Of a stretch of DNA of 13,259 bases, positions 1 to 7,844 are shown one piece after another. The stretch covers positions 1 to 13,259 of the forward strand of contig VGFB01000030.1 in the NCBI GenBank assembly GCA_016869015.1. Direction: 5' to 3'. The stretch is from Armatimonadota bacterium (lineage in GTDB: Bacteria; Armatimonadota; Zipacnadia; Zipacnadales; VGFC01). Both the position numbers and the translations under genes were made by a program. Within the stretch, counting starts at the first letter, position 1, and the number at the start of each line of letters is the position of its first letter. A model generated the notes under the pieces. The model was not told the DNA's origin. It made no database searches and saw only the letters and a program-made list of their open reading frames with translations.

Positions 1-651
1 CAAGTCCTGGGTCTTCAGCCACACGCGAACCCGATACTGTTGGTAGGGAGAGACGGGGTACTCCTGCATGACCCGCCCGTGGCCGTGCTGGTTGCGGCCG
101 ACGTCCTCGAAGCGCAGCGAAGCCGCCCCGTCGTGGAACACCTCGGTGTCGGCGAAGCTCAGGACGCCTGGTTCGTCATGGAAGCGGAGCCCCTCGAAGC
201 GGTCGCCCTGGAAGCGCTCGAAGTCCCCGTTGTGGGCGAACACCAGGGCCGGGTTCCGGACGATCCGGGCCTCCCCGCTCTGCACGGAGAAAAGCGCGTC
301 CTTGACCGGCAGGCCCTCGGCGAGGTTGCGGTTGTGGGCGAGGACGCCGCCGCCGTAGCCCGCCGAGTACAGAATCGGGATGATCTCGATTCCCCGGGCG
401 GCGCAGAGGGCCTTGACCTGCTCCAGGCGCCCGAAGTAGGTCGCGTCCCGCAGGTCGAGGGTGTCGAAGGCGCCGGTGAGGACCATGCCGTTGAGCCCGT
501 GGTCCGCGGCGGTGTTGACGATCCGCTCGATGTCCCCCACGTCCTGGTCGCGGGTCAGGTTGCGGGACACATAGACCCACCGCCAGGGAAGGGGCGCGGC
601 GCGGAGGGAAGCGCTCAGAAGGACCAGGAGGACAGCAGCGACGAGCCTCAT
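1..651 (-). CDS. Secreted TIM-barrel glycoside-hydrolase-like protein, N-terminal part (C-terminus beyond window)
   Basis: The reading frame starts at ATG 651-649 and stays open to the window edge, giving 217 residues. Residues 1-19 form a signal peptide (Arg, then a Leu/Val/Ala-rich core, ending near SLRAAP), so the protein is exported. Residues 22-160 look like the first strands and helices of a TIM barrel: WRWVYVSRNL, then HGLNGMVLTG, then GIEIIPILYSAGY. Residues 160-217 look like a beta-sandwich carbohydrate-binding module (HDGAASLRFEDV, YRVRVWLKT). This order resembles GH20-like or unclassified secreted glycosidases, but the catalytic region is not in view. The start codon overlaps the stop of the upstream UROD-family gene by ATGA, which implies translational coupling and one operon. 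The start is well supported; the enzymatic activity is inference. Confidence 0.8.
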   Translation of the reverse strand, partial: MRLVAAVLLVLLSASLRAAPLPWRWVYVSRNLTRDQDVGDIERIVNTAADHGLNGMVLTGAFDTLDLRDATYFGRLEQVKALCAARGIEIIPILYSAGYGGGVLAHNRNLAEGLPVKDALFSVQSGEARIVRNPALVFAHNGDFERFQGDRFEGLRFHDEPGVLSFADTEVFHDGAASLRFEDVGRNQHGHGRVMQEYPVSPYQQYRVRVWLKTQDL

Positions 652-1916
652 GGGCGACCTCCGAACTCTCGCAGGGCGTCGAACATCGCCAGCAGATTCT
701 GGACCGGGGTGCGCGGCTGAACGTTGTGGATCGGGTTGAAGACGAAGCCGCCGCCGGGCGCGAAGATCTCGAGACGCTCGAGCACCTCGCGGCGGACCTC
801 GTCAGGCGTGCCGAAGGGCAGGGTCTGCTGCGTGTCGACGCCCGCGCCCCAGAAGGTGATCCGGTCGCCGTACTCGCCCTTCAGCCGGCGCGGGTCCATG
901 CCCTCGGCAGAGCACTGCACGGGGTTCATCACGTCGAAGCCGGCCTCGATGAAGTCGTTGATGAGCGGCTCGACTCCGCCGCAGGTGTGGATGAACGTCT
1001 TCCAGGCGGTGTGCCGGTGCACCCAGTCGTTCAGGGCCTTGTGGAAGGGCTGATAGAGCTCGCGGTAGGCCTGGGGCGAGATGAACGGCCCGCGCTGGGT
1101 GCCGAAGTCCGTGCCGGTGAGCATGACGACCGCGACGCGGTCGCCCACGACCTCCGCGATGCGCGCGAGGTTGCCCAGGGCGATCTCGCACTGGCCCTCG
1201 AACACCTTCAGCACGTAGTCGCGCCGCGCGACCGTGGAGACGTACCACTCCTCGACATCGCGGATGCCCTTCGGGTGCTTGAGCCACGGTGCGGGCACCA
1301 GGGCGATGTCGCCGAAGCCCGTCCCGCCGAAGTTCGCCACCAGCGCCCGGTCGGTCTTCTCGTGGAGGCGGCACGCCTCCACCTCGAAGGACGCGAGGTC
1401 GCGGCGCGAGATCGGCTGGAACTCCTGGAGGTTGTCCTGCGGGTCCAGCGCCCGCTCGTTGAGCGGCTCCTGACGGATGATCGAGTCGAAGTAGAAGCCC
1501 CCGGCAGGCATCTTGCCGCTCGGCGGGGCGTGCCGATCGCCCTGCGGGTACATGTAGAGGCTGCCGTCGGGGTTGGGCTGCGTGTTGAACGCCCCGGGCA
1601 CGAGGACGGGTGTCCCGTCGAAGAGCTCCCAGGGCTTCCAATCCCGGTTCTCGAAGCCGAAGAGCGTCGCGCGGCGGCCGAGACCGACCGTATCGATGCC
1701 CAGCGCCTCCCGCAGATCGTCCGTGACCTCGCCGAGCATCTGGTACGGCTCGATCACCTTCACCCGATCGCCGGGGCCATCGAGACCGAGGGCCAACCGC
1801 AACTGCGAGAGGGTGCTCGCCGAGATGCCCGTGACGGCCGTCGAGCCCAAGTCGACGGCGACGCGGTCGGGCTCCCGGTGGTTGACGGCGGCGAGGACGC
1901 GTTCGCGGGAGGTCAT
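648..1916 (-). CDS. Uroporphyrinogen decarboxylase-family protein (MtaA/CmuA-like), copy 1
   Basis: A 422-residue cytoplasmic protein of the UROD superfamily. It opens with the family-typical MTSRERVLAAVNHREPDRV. Further family motifs are TDFGTQRGPFISP and the H-x-C motif HTCGG (His310, Cys312), followed by GFDVMNPVQCSAEGMDP and the C-terminal HNVQPRTPVQN. True uroporphyrinogen decarboxylases lack H-x-C; it is the zinc-binding signature of methylcobamide:CoM methyltransferases (MtaA, MtbA) and relatives. Cys335 is a possible third ligand. The start at 1916 is preferred over upstream starts because it begins at the conserved motif and has GGAG seven bases upstream. The gene lies between two secreted glycosidase-like genes, about 96 bases after the larger one and overlapping the next by four bases. 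Family assignment is firm. The substrate is unknown: heme synthesis is unlikely, while methyl transfer from a methoxylated compound is a hypothesis. Confidence 0.9.
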   Translation of the reverse strand: MTSRERVLAAVNHREPDRVAVDLGSTAVTGISASTLSQLRLALGLDGPGDRVKVIEPYQMLGEVTDDLREALGIDTVGLGRRATLFGFENRDWKPWELFDGTPVLVPGAFNTQPNPDGSLYMYPQGDRHAPPSGKMPAGGFYFDSIIRQEPLNERALDPQDNLQEFQPISRRDLASFEVEACRLHEKTDRALVANFGGTGFGDIALVPAPWLKHPKGIRDVEEWYVSTVARRDYVLKVFEGQCEIALGNLARIAEVVGDRVAVVMLTGTDFGTQRGPFISPQAYRELYQPFHKALNDWVHRHTAWKTFIHTCGGVEPLINDFIEAGFDVMNPVQCSAEGMDPRRLKGEYGDRITFWGAGVDTQQTLPFGTPDEVRREVLERLEIFAPGGGFVFNPIHNVQPRTPVQNLLAMFDALREFGGRP

Positions 1917-2012
1917 GGCGCTACTCCGTACACCGGCCCAGGCGTTGCTGCGTCGTCTCAGTTCCCCTCTGCGGCCCACGCGCACCTGCACGCCCGGGGG
2001 GCCGATGGCAGG

Positions 2013-5000
2013 TCACTCCACCATTCTCACCCAGAGCCTGTCGTAATCGACGGTTGCCTCCGACTTCGAGTTGTAGAGGTAGAGGTTGGCCTCACGGAGG
2101 GTCGGCGGAGCCTCGAAGTCGACGGTGAGATCGACCCACTCGTTCAGCGGCTGCTCGGGGAAGTTGAGGCTGGCGTAGTGCCACTGCTCCCCATCGCGCA
2201 TCCGGACGAGGCCGTACATCTCGCCCTGTGTACCGGTGCGGCGGGCGGTAACGCCGGCCTGGTAGCGCCGGCCGGGGACGAGGTTCAGGAGGCGGTAGGT
2301 GCCCTGCCAGCCCTCGGCCGGGCCGAAGTGCACGGCGCGCTCGCCGTCGGGCGCATCGGCGAGGGGCGTGCCGTCCTGCTCGAAGGAGCCGTCCTCCAGC
2401 AGGGGGTAGAGGAAGTTGCGCGCAAGGGGCTTGCCCTCGGCGAGGAGGGTCACGTCCCCAAAAACGGGGTCAGGAACCGTTTCCGTCCGACTTCCCTCGT
2501 CCATCTCGACAAAACGGTTCCTGACCCCGTTTCCGGGGAGGGCGACCGGCTCTGGGGCGGTCGGGAGGCCGGGGCCCTGCAGCGTCACTTGCACCGTGCG
2601 GGCGCTCGGGGTGAGGTTCGCGAGCCAGACCCTCGCGCGCCAGCCGTTTGGGGTGCGCTCCGGGAGGAGGCCGCCGAGGAGGTCCTCGCCTTCGGGTGCC
2701 CGTGCGACGAGGAGCAGCGCGCTCGCCGGGTTGGGCGGGATGGTCGTTGACACCCAGCCCTGTCGCGAGGTTAGCGCGGCGGGCTGAACCGTCCAGTCGT
2801 CTTGCAGCCAGAAGGCGCCGTAGGTTGCGCTACCCAGGGCCGTCGGATCGATGGCGAGGACCCCGTCGGTCGCCCCGCTGCGGTTGACGACGGTCGCGAG
2901 AATCGACTGCGCGCCCGCGTCGAGGCGGTCGTGGCGCGTTGCCTCGATCCCCTCGCCCTCGACACGCAGCCCGACCGTATCGCGATAGCGGGCCCGGGTG
3001 AAGAAGCGCTTGAGGCCCTCGCGGAAGGTGACGATTCGGCGGATGTCATACACGTCGCCCGTCAGGATCAGATCGAAGCGCGAGCCGAAGAGGTACGCGC
3101 GCTCGCAGTTGGCGTACATCTGCTGGTAGCCGCCGTTGGAGCCGCCGAGGAAGAGGATGTGGTCGGGGTGGGTATACCGATGGGCGGCGTGGTCGATCCA
3201 GCCGTAGTGTTGGCTGCTCGCCATGCCCATCGCCCAGCGGGTCACCAGCTCCTGCTTGCCCTCGGCGATGAGGGTGAAGTCGGGATCCGCCCGACGGCCC
3301 GCCTCGGCGAGACGCTGTGCGAGGGCCATCTCCGTGTTGTAGACCTGCCCGTGATCGCCGCGCCGCAGGTCGAAGGAGCGGCCGGGGTTCCCGCATCCGA
3401 GCACGTCCTCGTAGGCCGTGTCGCAGTGCCAACGCTTTACGTAGTAGTCGATCGCCGCCAGCTCAAGCCAGCGTTGCCAGCCCTCGTCCTGGGGGTTCAT
3501 CACGGCCATCGAGTGTCTGGGCCACGTCTCCGTGTCCGCCCAGGTGGTCATCTTCCCCTCGGCCAGCAGCTTCGCCAGCCCGGCCTTGAACGCGCTCATC
3601 TCCGCGTCGGTCGCCGGCCAGGCGGTGACCTTCCCCTCCGGGTCGCTCACCATCGCGCCCTGGATGAGTGCCTCGGGCGTGACCTGCGGCATGTCGGGGG
3701 GGTAGAGCCTCCGCGGCAGGTAGCCGTCGACGGTCGCGGTGTCGATGACGTTGTAGCGGTTCTCGCGATCGTAGAGGAAGTAGTAGCCGATGTGCCCGCC
3801 CTGCTCGCGGATGCGGCGGTTCGCATCGGCGAACTCCTCCGCCGAACCGTACTTCGGCGAGGGCCACCAGACTGAGGCGCAGGTGTTGCTGCCAAACTGC
3901 CCCCACACTTGCGCGTGAGTGATCCCCATTCGTCGGCCGGTCTCGTACAGGCCGAGCAGCTGCGGCCACTGGTAGGAGGCATCGCTAAGAGCGCAGCTGG
4001 TCTGCACCCAGCCGTTGGAGTCGCGTGCCCAGTCGGGGAAGTCCGCCTCCCCGAACTCCCGCCGGAACCAATCACCGTAGGCGTCGGCGGCCGCATGCCA
4101 GTCACCCGCGTGCAGCCGCACGGCATACGTCCACGTCCGCGTCTCACCCGCCGCAACGCAGTGCTCCTTCTGCGCCTCCAGGCGGCAGGTTTCCCCCGAG
4201 AGGCGCTCCATCGAGCGCAGGAGGAAGTTCGTTGTCCCGTCGACCGGTTCCCGCGTTGCGAAGGAGAGCCCGGCGCTCTCATCGTAGAGGTCCACGAAGC
4301 CCAACGCGCCCCAACCGGGGTACGGCCGATCCTCCGGCGGGAAGCCCGCCATCCAGGGGCCATAGCGATTCGTGTTCAGCCAGCGGTCATCGTAGCCGCT
4401 GTCGCCGATCTTCAGGCCCGCCAGCCGGGGAAAGCTGAAGGTCAGGACATCCCACTCCGAGGCGTTCTCGATCCGCAGGCTCCATTCGCCCTCGTCGCCA
4501 TCTCCCACCGAGACCGTCGCGGTCGCGACGAGCTTCCCGTCGAGGAAGCTGCACGCGATCTCGGCCTGGGAGTCGCTGAGCTTCCGCGCGCTGACGAGGC
4601 GGCCGTCCTTCGGGTAGAGCCAGTAGCGCGGATCGGGCCAGGGCTTCCCGCGCTGCTTCAGTTCCAGCGCGAAGAGCGGCTCAGCAGCAGGGGGCGCGAC
4701 GAAAACGGGGTCAGGAACCGTTTCTCCGCCACCCCCGACCGAAACGGTTCCTGACCCCGTTTTCGTCAGGCGGAAGACGCCCGGCGTGGTCGTGTCGAGG
4801 CCGAGGCGCGTGCCGGAGCTCTGCAGCATGAGGTACTGGGAGGGGTCCACCAGCGCCTGGACGCAGAACCCGGAGGCGCGGCCGAGAGGGGTCGCACCGC
4901 GCGGGAAGGTCAGCCGGAGCCGCAGGCGGCCTGGCGTGTCCAGGTCCCGGGCCGGCTGCCAGGACTGTCCCTCGTCGATCGAGGCCTCCAGGGCGCCCCC

Positions 5001-5708
5001 GCGGAGATCACCGAGAACCTCGGCCGACACGAGGCGGCGCAGGGCCGGGAGGGTCACGTCCTGGCTCTCGAGCCGATACCCGCTGGGGGCCGCGCGGCGT
5101 TCACCGGGTCCGGGGCCCTCGGGCGTGGTCCCGTCCGGCGTGACGGCCAGCCGGTCGATCTCGGGTGAGCCGGGCCACGAGTAGACCAGCCGGATCGTCT
5201 GCATTCCCTGCAGCAGCCGCATCCCTCTCAGCCTCGCCCACCGCCACTGGCCGGCCCACTTCGCGTGCTCGGCTTGCGGATCGAGGCCCGCGTCAGTGTA
5301 CTCCCGCTCGCTGCTCCACTGGTGCCCGCCGGCGTAGAGGCAGTTGGGCTTGTCCGGCTGCCGAACTCGCGCCCACAGTGATACGTCCGCCGCCTGGTCG
5401 CTCACGCACGCATAGGCGAGCATCCGGTATCCCGCCGCGAACTTCGTGCCGTCCTCGTCGGCCCTCACCCCGCCACCGGGGTCCCACAGCGACTCATCGG
5501 ACCGCTCGGCCTCCCACCCGACCGCACCGCCGCCGCTGAGATCGAGGCACTCCGTCAGGCGCAGGAAGTCCCCGCCGTCCTTGCGGAAGCCCGGCGCGTC
5601 GTAGATATCCACCGCGAAGTCGCACGCGACGGGCGGGGCCTCCTGGGCTGGGACGGACGCGACGAGGCAGGCAACCAGAGCCGGGCAGACGGCGATGGGC
5701 CGGGGCAT
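2013..5708 (-). CDS. Large secreted glycoside-hydrolase-like protein (DUF6259-like TIM barrel with carbohydrate-binding modules)
   Basis: 1231 residues. The start is supported by AGGAGG seven bases upstream of ATG. Residues 1-22 are a signal peptide ending VPAQ. About 28-195 looks like a jelly-roll sugar-binding domain, about 205-340 and 340-540 are further beta-rich regions, and about 550-900 is a TIM barrel with WPQLLGLYETGRRMGITHAQ, GGHIGYYFLYDREN, RWHCDTAYEDVLG (near 760) and LIAEGKQEL (near 812). A beta domain follows, then a CBM4/9-like module at about 1100-1231. The barrel resembles the DUF6259 group, related to clan-D-type glycosidases; this is recalled, not searched. The Asp residues near 760 and Glu near 814 are candidate catalytic acids by position only. 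Two palindromic repeats are translated in frame at about residues 314-337 and 1057-1084. The gene starts 42 bases after the zinc-ribbon gene ends and precedes the UROD-family gene, so it is probably co-transcribed with both. Activity and substrate are unknown. Confidence 0.85.
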   Translation of the reverse strand: MPRPIAVCPALVACLVASVPAQEAPPVACDFAVDIYDAPGFRKDGGDFLRLTECLDLSGGGAVGWEAERSDESLWDPGGGVRADEDGTKFAAGYRMLAYACVSDQAADVSLWARVRQPDKPNCLYAGGHQWSSEREYTDAGLDPQAEHAKWAGQWRWARLRGMRLLQGMQTIRLVYSWPGSPEIDRLAVTPDGTTPEGPGPGERRAAPSGYRLESQDVTLPALRRLVSAEVLGDLRGGALEASIDEGQSWQPARDLDTPGRLRLRLTFPRGATPLGRASGFCVQALVDPSQYLMLQSSGTRLGLDTTTPGVFRLTKTGSGTVSVGGGGETVPDPVFVAPPAAEPLFALELKQRGKPWPDPRYWLYPKDGRLVSARKLSDSQAEIACSFLDGKLVATATVSVGDGDEGEWSLRIENASEWDVLTFSFPRLAGLKIGDSGYDDRWLNTNRYGPWMAGFPPEDRPYPGWGALGFVDLYDESAGLSFATREPVDGTTNFLLRSMERLSGETCRLEAQKEHCVAAGETRTWTYAVRLHAGDWHAAADAYGDWFRREFGEADFPDWARDSNGWVQTSCALSDASYQWPQLLGLYETGRRMGITHAQVWGQFGSNTCASVWWPSPKYGSAEEFADANRRIREQGGHIGYYFLYDRENRYNVIDTATVDGYLPRRLYPPDMPQVTPEALIQGAMVSDPEGKVTAWPATDAEMSAFKAGLAKLLAEGKMTTWADTETWPRHSMAVMNPQDEGWQRWLELAAIDYYVKRWHCDTAYEDVLGCGNPGRSFDLRRGDHGQVYNTEMALAQRLAEAGRRADPDFTLIAEGKQELVTRWAMGMASSQHYGWIDHAAHRYTHPDHILFLGGSNGGYQQMYANCERAYLFGSRFDLILTGDVYDIRRIVTFREGLKRFFTRARYRDTVGLRVEGEGIEATRHDRLDAGAQSILATVVNRSGATDGVLAIDPTALGSATYGAFWLQDDWTVQPAALTSRQGWVSTTIPPNPASALLLVARAPEGEDLLGGLLPERTPNGWRARVWLANLTPSARTVQVTLQGPGLPTAPEPVALPGNGVRNRFVEMDEGSRTETVPDPVFGDVTLLAEGKPLARNFLYPLLEDGSFEQDGTPLADAPDGERAVHFGPAEGWQGTYRLLNLVPGRRYQAGVTARRTGTQGEMYGLVRMRDGEQWHYASLNFPEQPLNEWVDLTVDFEAPPTLREANLYLYNSKSEATVDYDRLWVRMVE
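2456..2538. repeat. In-frame palindromic repeat element, copy 1 (inside the large glycosidase-like gene)
   Basis: Perfect 21-base inverted arms at 2462-2482 and 2512-2532 (core GGGGTCAGGAACC) enclose a 29-base loop. Beyond a 2x2 mismatch, CCCC 2456-2459 pairs with GGGG 2535-2538. Read on the minus strand, the arms encode NGVRNRF and TVPDPVF within an uninterrupted frame. It shares 23 consecutive bases with the copy at 4698-4767. Size and structure resemble REP/BIME palindromes or coding-region palindromic elements such as those of Rickettsia. Confidence 0.9.
4698..4767. repeat. In-frame palindromic repeat element, copy 2 (same gene)
   Basis: Perfect 27-base inverted arms at 4698-4724 and 4741-4767 with a 16-base loop. 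The stem contains the same GGGGTCAGGAACC core as the copy at 2456-2538. On the minus strand one arm encodes TKTGSGTVS and the other ETVPDPVFV, joined by GGGG from the loop. The first arm is read in a different frame from that used in copy 1; the second arm is read in the same frame. The insert lies between two beta-rich regions, where a flexible linker could be tolerated. Confidence 0.92.
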
Positions 5709-5750
5709 GGCGGCCCCTCCTGCGCAAGGGTGCGGGGTGAAGGCCGGGCG

Positions 5751-6596
5751 TCACACGCCGCGGGAGAGGTTGCGGAGGATCAGGCCCACTTCCTCCACCT
5801 GCTTGGCCCCGGGGGGCTGCTCGGCCGGCTTGAGGCCGGCGGCCAGACCGCCGAGCATGTTGATCCCCAGAACGAGGGTTACGCCGAGGCCAACGAAGAA
5901 GACCTGGCTGCCCAGGGCCTTGATGTCCTCGTTCTTGCCGCCCAGCTTCAGGATGAGCCCGAGGATCACCCCGAAGGGCGGGCAGACGAACGCGCCGATC
6001 ACGAGGCCGGCGCGCGTGGCGGGGTGGATGTCGATGACCAGGGGCTTCTCGCCGCGGGCGACGGCGTTCACCGAGCGCTGGCCGAGCACCGCGCGCCAGG
6101 CCTGCCCGACCGCGCACAGCAGCCCGCCGATCGCCAGGCCGGTGCCTGCGATCGCCAGAATGGACGGCTGGACCATCATGCCGAAGCCCCACTCGCGGAG
6201 CTGACCCATCGACAGGGCGCCCAGCCCCCCGACGCCCCCGGCGGCGCTCAGGCGGCTGGAGGCCATCACCAGCGACCCCAGGCCGATCATCAGCGCGATG
6301 GCCGCGGTCACCCAGGAGGTCACCACGTCGCTCTGGACCACCTGAGCCTCGTGCTTGTCGAAGGTCTTCAGGCGGGTCTCGTCGGAGCGCTCGACTCCGA
6401 AGGCGCGGCCGCGGGCGGCGGCGGCGGCGACCTTCTGAGCCCGCTCGCGGATCTCCTCGGGCGTGAGCTGCCGCTTGGCCGTCGCGGCCTTGCGCAGCTC
6501 CTCGGCGTGGGCCTTCAGGTCCATTCCGCAATCGAGGCACACGTCATCGCTCGGCGCGACACGGGCATTGCACTTGGGGCAGCGGTCTAGGCGCAT
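5751..6596 (-). CDS. Zinc-ribbon membrane protein, function unknown
   Basis: 281 residues. The N-terminus carries a four-cysteine zinc ribbon, CPKC (Cys6, Cys9) and CLDC (Cys20, Cys23). A charged, Ala- and Arg-rich helical stretch follows at about 28-85 and may form a coiled coil. Four predicted membrane segments follow at about 92-112, 145-165, 200-220 and 235-256, with the charged segment PLVIDIHPATR between the second and third. The ribbon would face the cytoplasm. I do not recognise a named family; zinc-ribbon plus multi-helix proteins of this kind are usually annotated as hypothetical. It is the first gene of the minus-strand group, 42 bases before the large secreted glycosidase-like gene, and is divergent from the second UROD-family gene. 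A GAGG ten bases before the ATG is only a fair ribosome-binding site. A link to export or envelope handling of the downstream enzymes is inference from position. Confidence 0.75.
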   Translation of the reverse strand: MRLDRCPKCNARVAPSDDVCLDCGMDLKAHAEELRKAATAKRQLTPEEIRERAQKVAAAAARGRAFGVERSDETRLKTFDKHEAQVVQSDVVTSWVTAAIALMIGLGSLVMASSRLSAAGGVGGLGALSMGQLREWGFGMMVQPSILAIAGTGLAIGGLLCAVGQAWRAVLGQRSVNAVARGEKPLVIDIHPATRAGLVIGAFVCPPFGVILGLILKLGGKNEDIKALGSQVFFVGLGVTLVLGINMLGGLAAGLKPAEQPPGAKQVEEVGLILRNLSRGV

Positions 6597-6740
6597 GCTG
6601 GCTCAACCTCGCACTGACTGGGCGCTCATTCGCTCCGGCGCGCCGCAACGGGCCGCGCCTCGGGAGGACTATTCCTCGGCGACGGCCAAACGGCCTTGCT
6701 CGATTCCTTTCAGAACGACGGCCGAGCGCAGACGACTTCC
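6597..6740. promoter_or_regulatory. Divergent intergenic region, promoters presumed
   Basis: The 144 bases separate the start of the minus-strand zinc-ribbon gene from the start of the plus-strand UROD-family gene, so both upstream regions must lie here. I see only small inverted repeats (GAGGA-CTAT-TCCTC near 6664-6677; GGCC-AAAC-GGCC near 6685-6696) and no convincing -35/-10 pair on either strand. The regulatory role is inferred from gene orientation alone. Confidence 0.4.
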
Positions 6741-7844
6741 ATGACCAGCCGAGATCGCGTTCTCGTCGCGCTGCGCCACCAGGAGCCCGACCGCGTCCCC
6801 AGGGACCTCTGGGCCGCGCCCGAGGTCCGGGCCTCGTTGCGGGAGGCCCTGAGCCTCCCCGGTGACGAGGCGCTCCTGGACCGCCTGGGCGTGGACCTCG
6901 ACTACGTGCCCGGGCCGAGCTATCAGGGGCAGGAGCTGCGCGCCTGGGAGACGCCCGAGGGTCGGGTCACCGAGGACTTGTGGGGTGTGCAGAGGGTCGA
7001 CAAACGCGTCGGGGAGGCCGAGGCTGCCTGGACCTACAAGCACGTGGTCGCCTCGCCGCTGGCCGAGGTGCAGACGCCGGCGGAGGTCCACGCCTACCCG
7101 CGCTGGCCCGATCCCGCGGGGTGGGACTTCGCCGGGCTGCGAGGGCAGTGCGAAGCCGTCCGCATCCGGGGACGGGCGGTGGTCAACGCCGGGGATCGGT
7201 TGGACCGGACTGCGCAGCTGAAGACGATGATGTACCTGCGTGGCATGGAGCAGACCTACGTCGATCTGAGCCAGGACCCCCTCCTTGCCGAGGCGATCCT
7301 GGGGCATGTCGTGGACTACTTCCTGGCGTACAACGAGCGCGTGTTCCGGGAAGCCGGAGACCTCATCGACTTGTTCATGATGGGGGACGACTTCGGCACA
7401 CAACACGGGCCGATGATGAGCCCGGATCTCTGGCGGAGGCTCCTGAAGCCGGGCTTTCGCGCCTACATCGAGCTGGCTCACCGGCACGGGCTGCCGGTCA
7501 TGCACCACACCTGCGGGTCGGTGGTCGAGCTGATCCCCGACTTCATCGAGTGCGGGCTCGATGTGCTGCAGTCCGTGCAGCCCGCCGCGGCGGGCATGGA
7601 CCTGGCGGCGCTGAAGCAGGAGTTCGGCCGCGACCTGTGCTTCCACGGCGGCGTCGACATCCAACAGACGCTGCCCCGGGGAACGCCCGAGGACGTGCGG
7701 GCGGAGGTGCGGCGCCGCATGGAGGCCGGCAAGCCAGAGGGCGGGTTCATCATCGGTACGGCCCACAACCTCCAGCCCGACGTTCCGCGGGACAACATCC
7801 TGGCGCTGTTCGAGGCGTGCGAGGAGTTCGGGTGGTATGAGTAG
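6741..7844 (+). CDS. Uroporphyrinogen decarboxylase-family protein (MtaA/CmuA-like), copy 2
   Basis: 367 residues, the same superfamily as the product of 648-1916. It begins with MTSRDRVLVALRHQEPDRVP and continues with GDDFGTQHGPMMSP, the zinc-type H-x-C motif HHTCGS (His256, Cys258), GLDVLQSVQPAAAGMD and the C-terminal HNLQPDVPRDN. The Cys that copy 1 has at position 335 is Ala or Pro here, so if metal is bound the ligand set differs. The start was chosen at the conserved motif; an upstream TTG at 6696 would add 15 residues unlike the family, although no strong ribosome-binding site precedes 6741. It is transcribed away from the glycosidase operon and overlaps the next gene by eight bases. 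Likely a cytoplasmic corrinoid- or methyl-transfer-related enzyme; the substrate is unknown. Confidence 0.9.
   Translation: MTSRDRVLVALRHQEPDRVPRDLWAAPEVRASLREALSLPGDEALLDRLGVDLDYVPGPSYQGQELRAWETPEGRVTEDLWGVQRVDKRVGEAEAAWTYKHVVASPLAEVQTPAEVHAYPRWPDPAGWDFAGLRGQCEAVRIRGRAVVNAGDRLDRTAQLKTMMYLRGMEQTYVDLSQDPLLAEAILGHVVDYFLAYNERVFREAGDLIDLFMMGDDFGTQHGPMMSPDLWRRLLKPGFRAYIELAHRHGLPVMHHTCGSVVELIPDFIECGLDVLQSVQPAAAGMDLAALKQEFGRDLCFHGGVDIQQTLPRGTPEDVRAEVRRRMEAGKPEGGFIIGTAHNLQPDVPRDNILALFEACEEFGWYE

Noticed and set aside
726..2750. 674-residue plus-strand open frame
   Set aside because: It is antisense to the UROD-family and large glycosidase-like genes, has a GC-rich-shadow composition (Val/Ala/Glu/Arg/Asp) and no family motif; both minus-strand genes have clear motifs and ribosome-binding sites.
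2802..3875. 357-residue plus-strand open frame
   Set aside because: Antisense shadow of the TIM-barrel part of the large secreted protein, with low-complexity residues and no start signal.
5494..6540. 348-residue minus-strand frame overlapping the zinc-ribbon gene
   Set aside because: Arg/Gly/Pro-rich alternative frame; the overlapping frame has a zinc ribbon and four membrane segments and is clearly the real gene.
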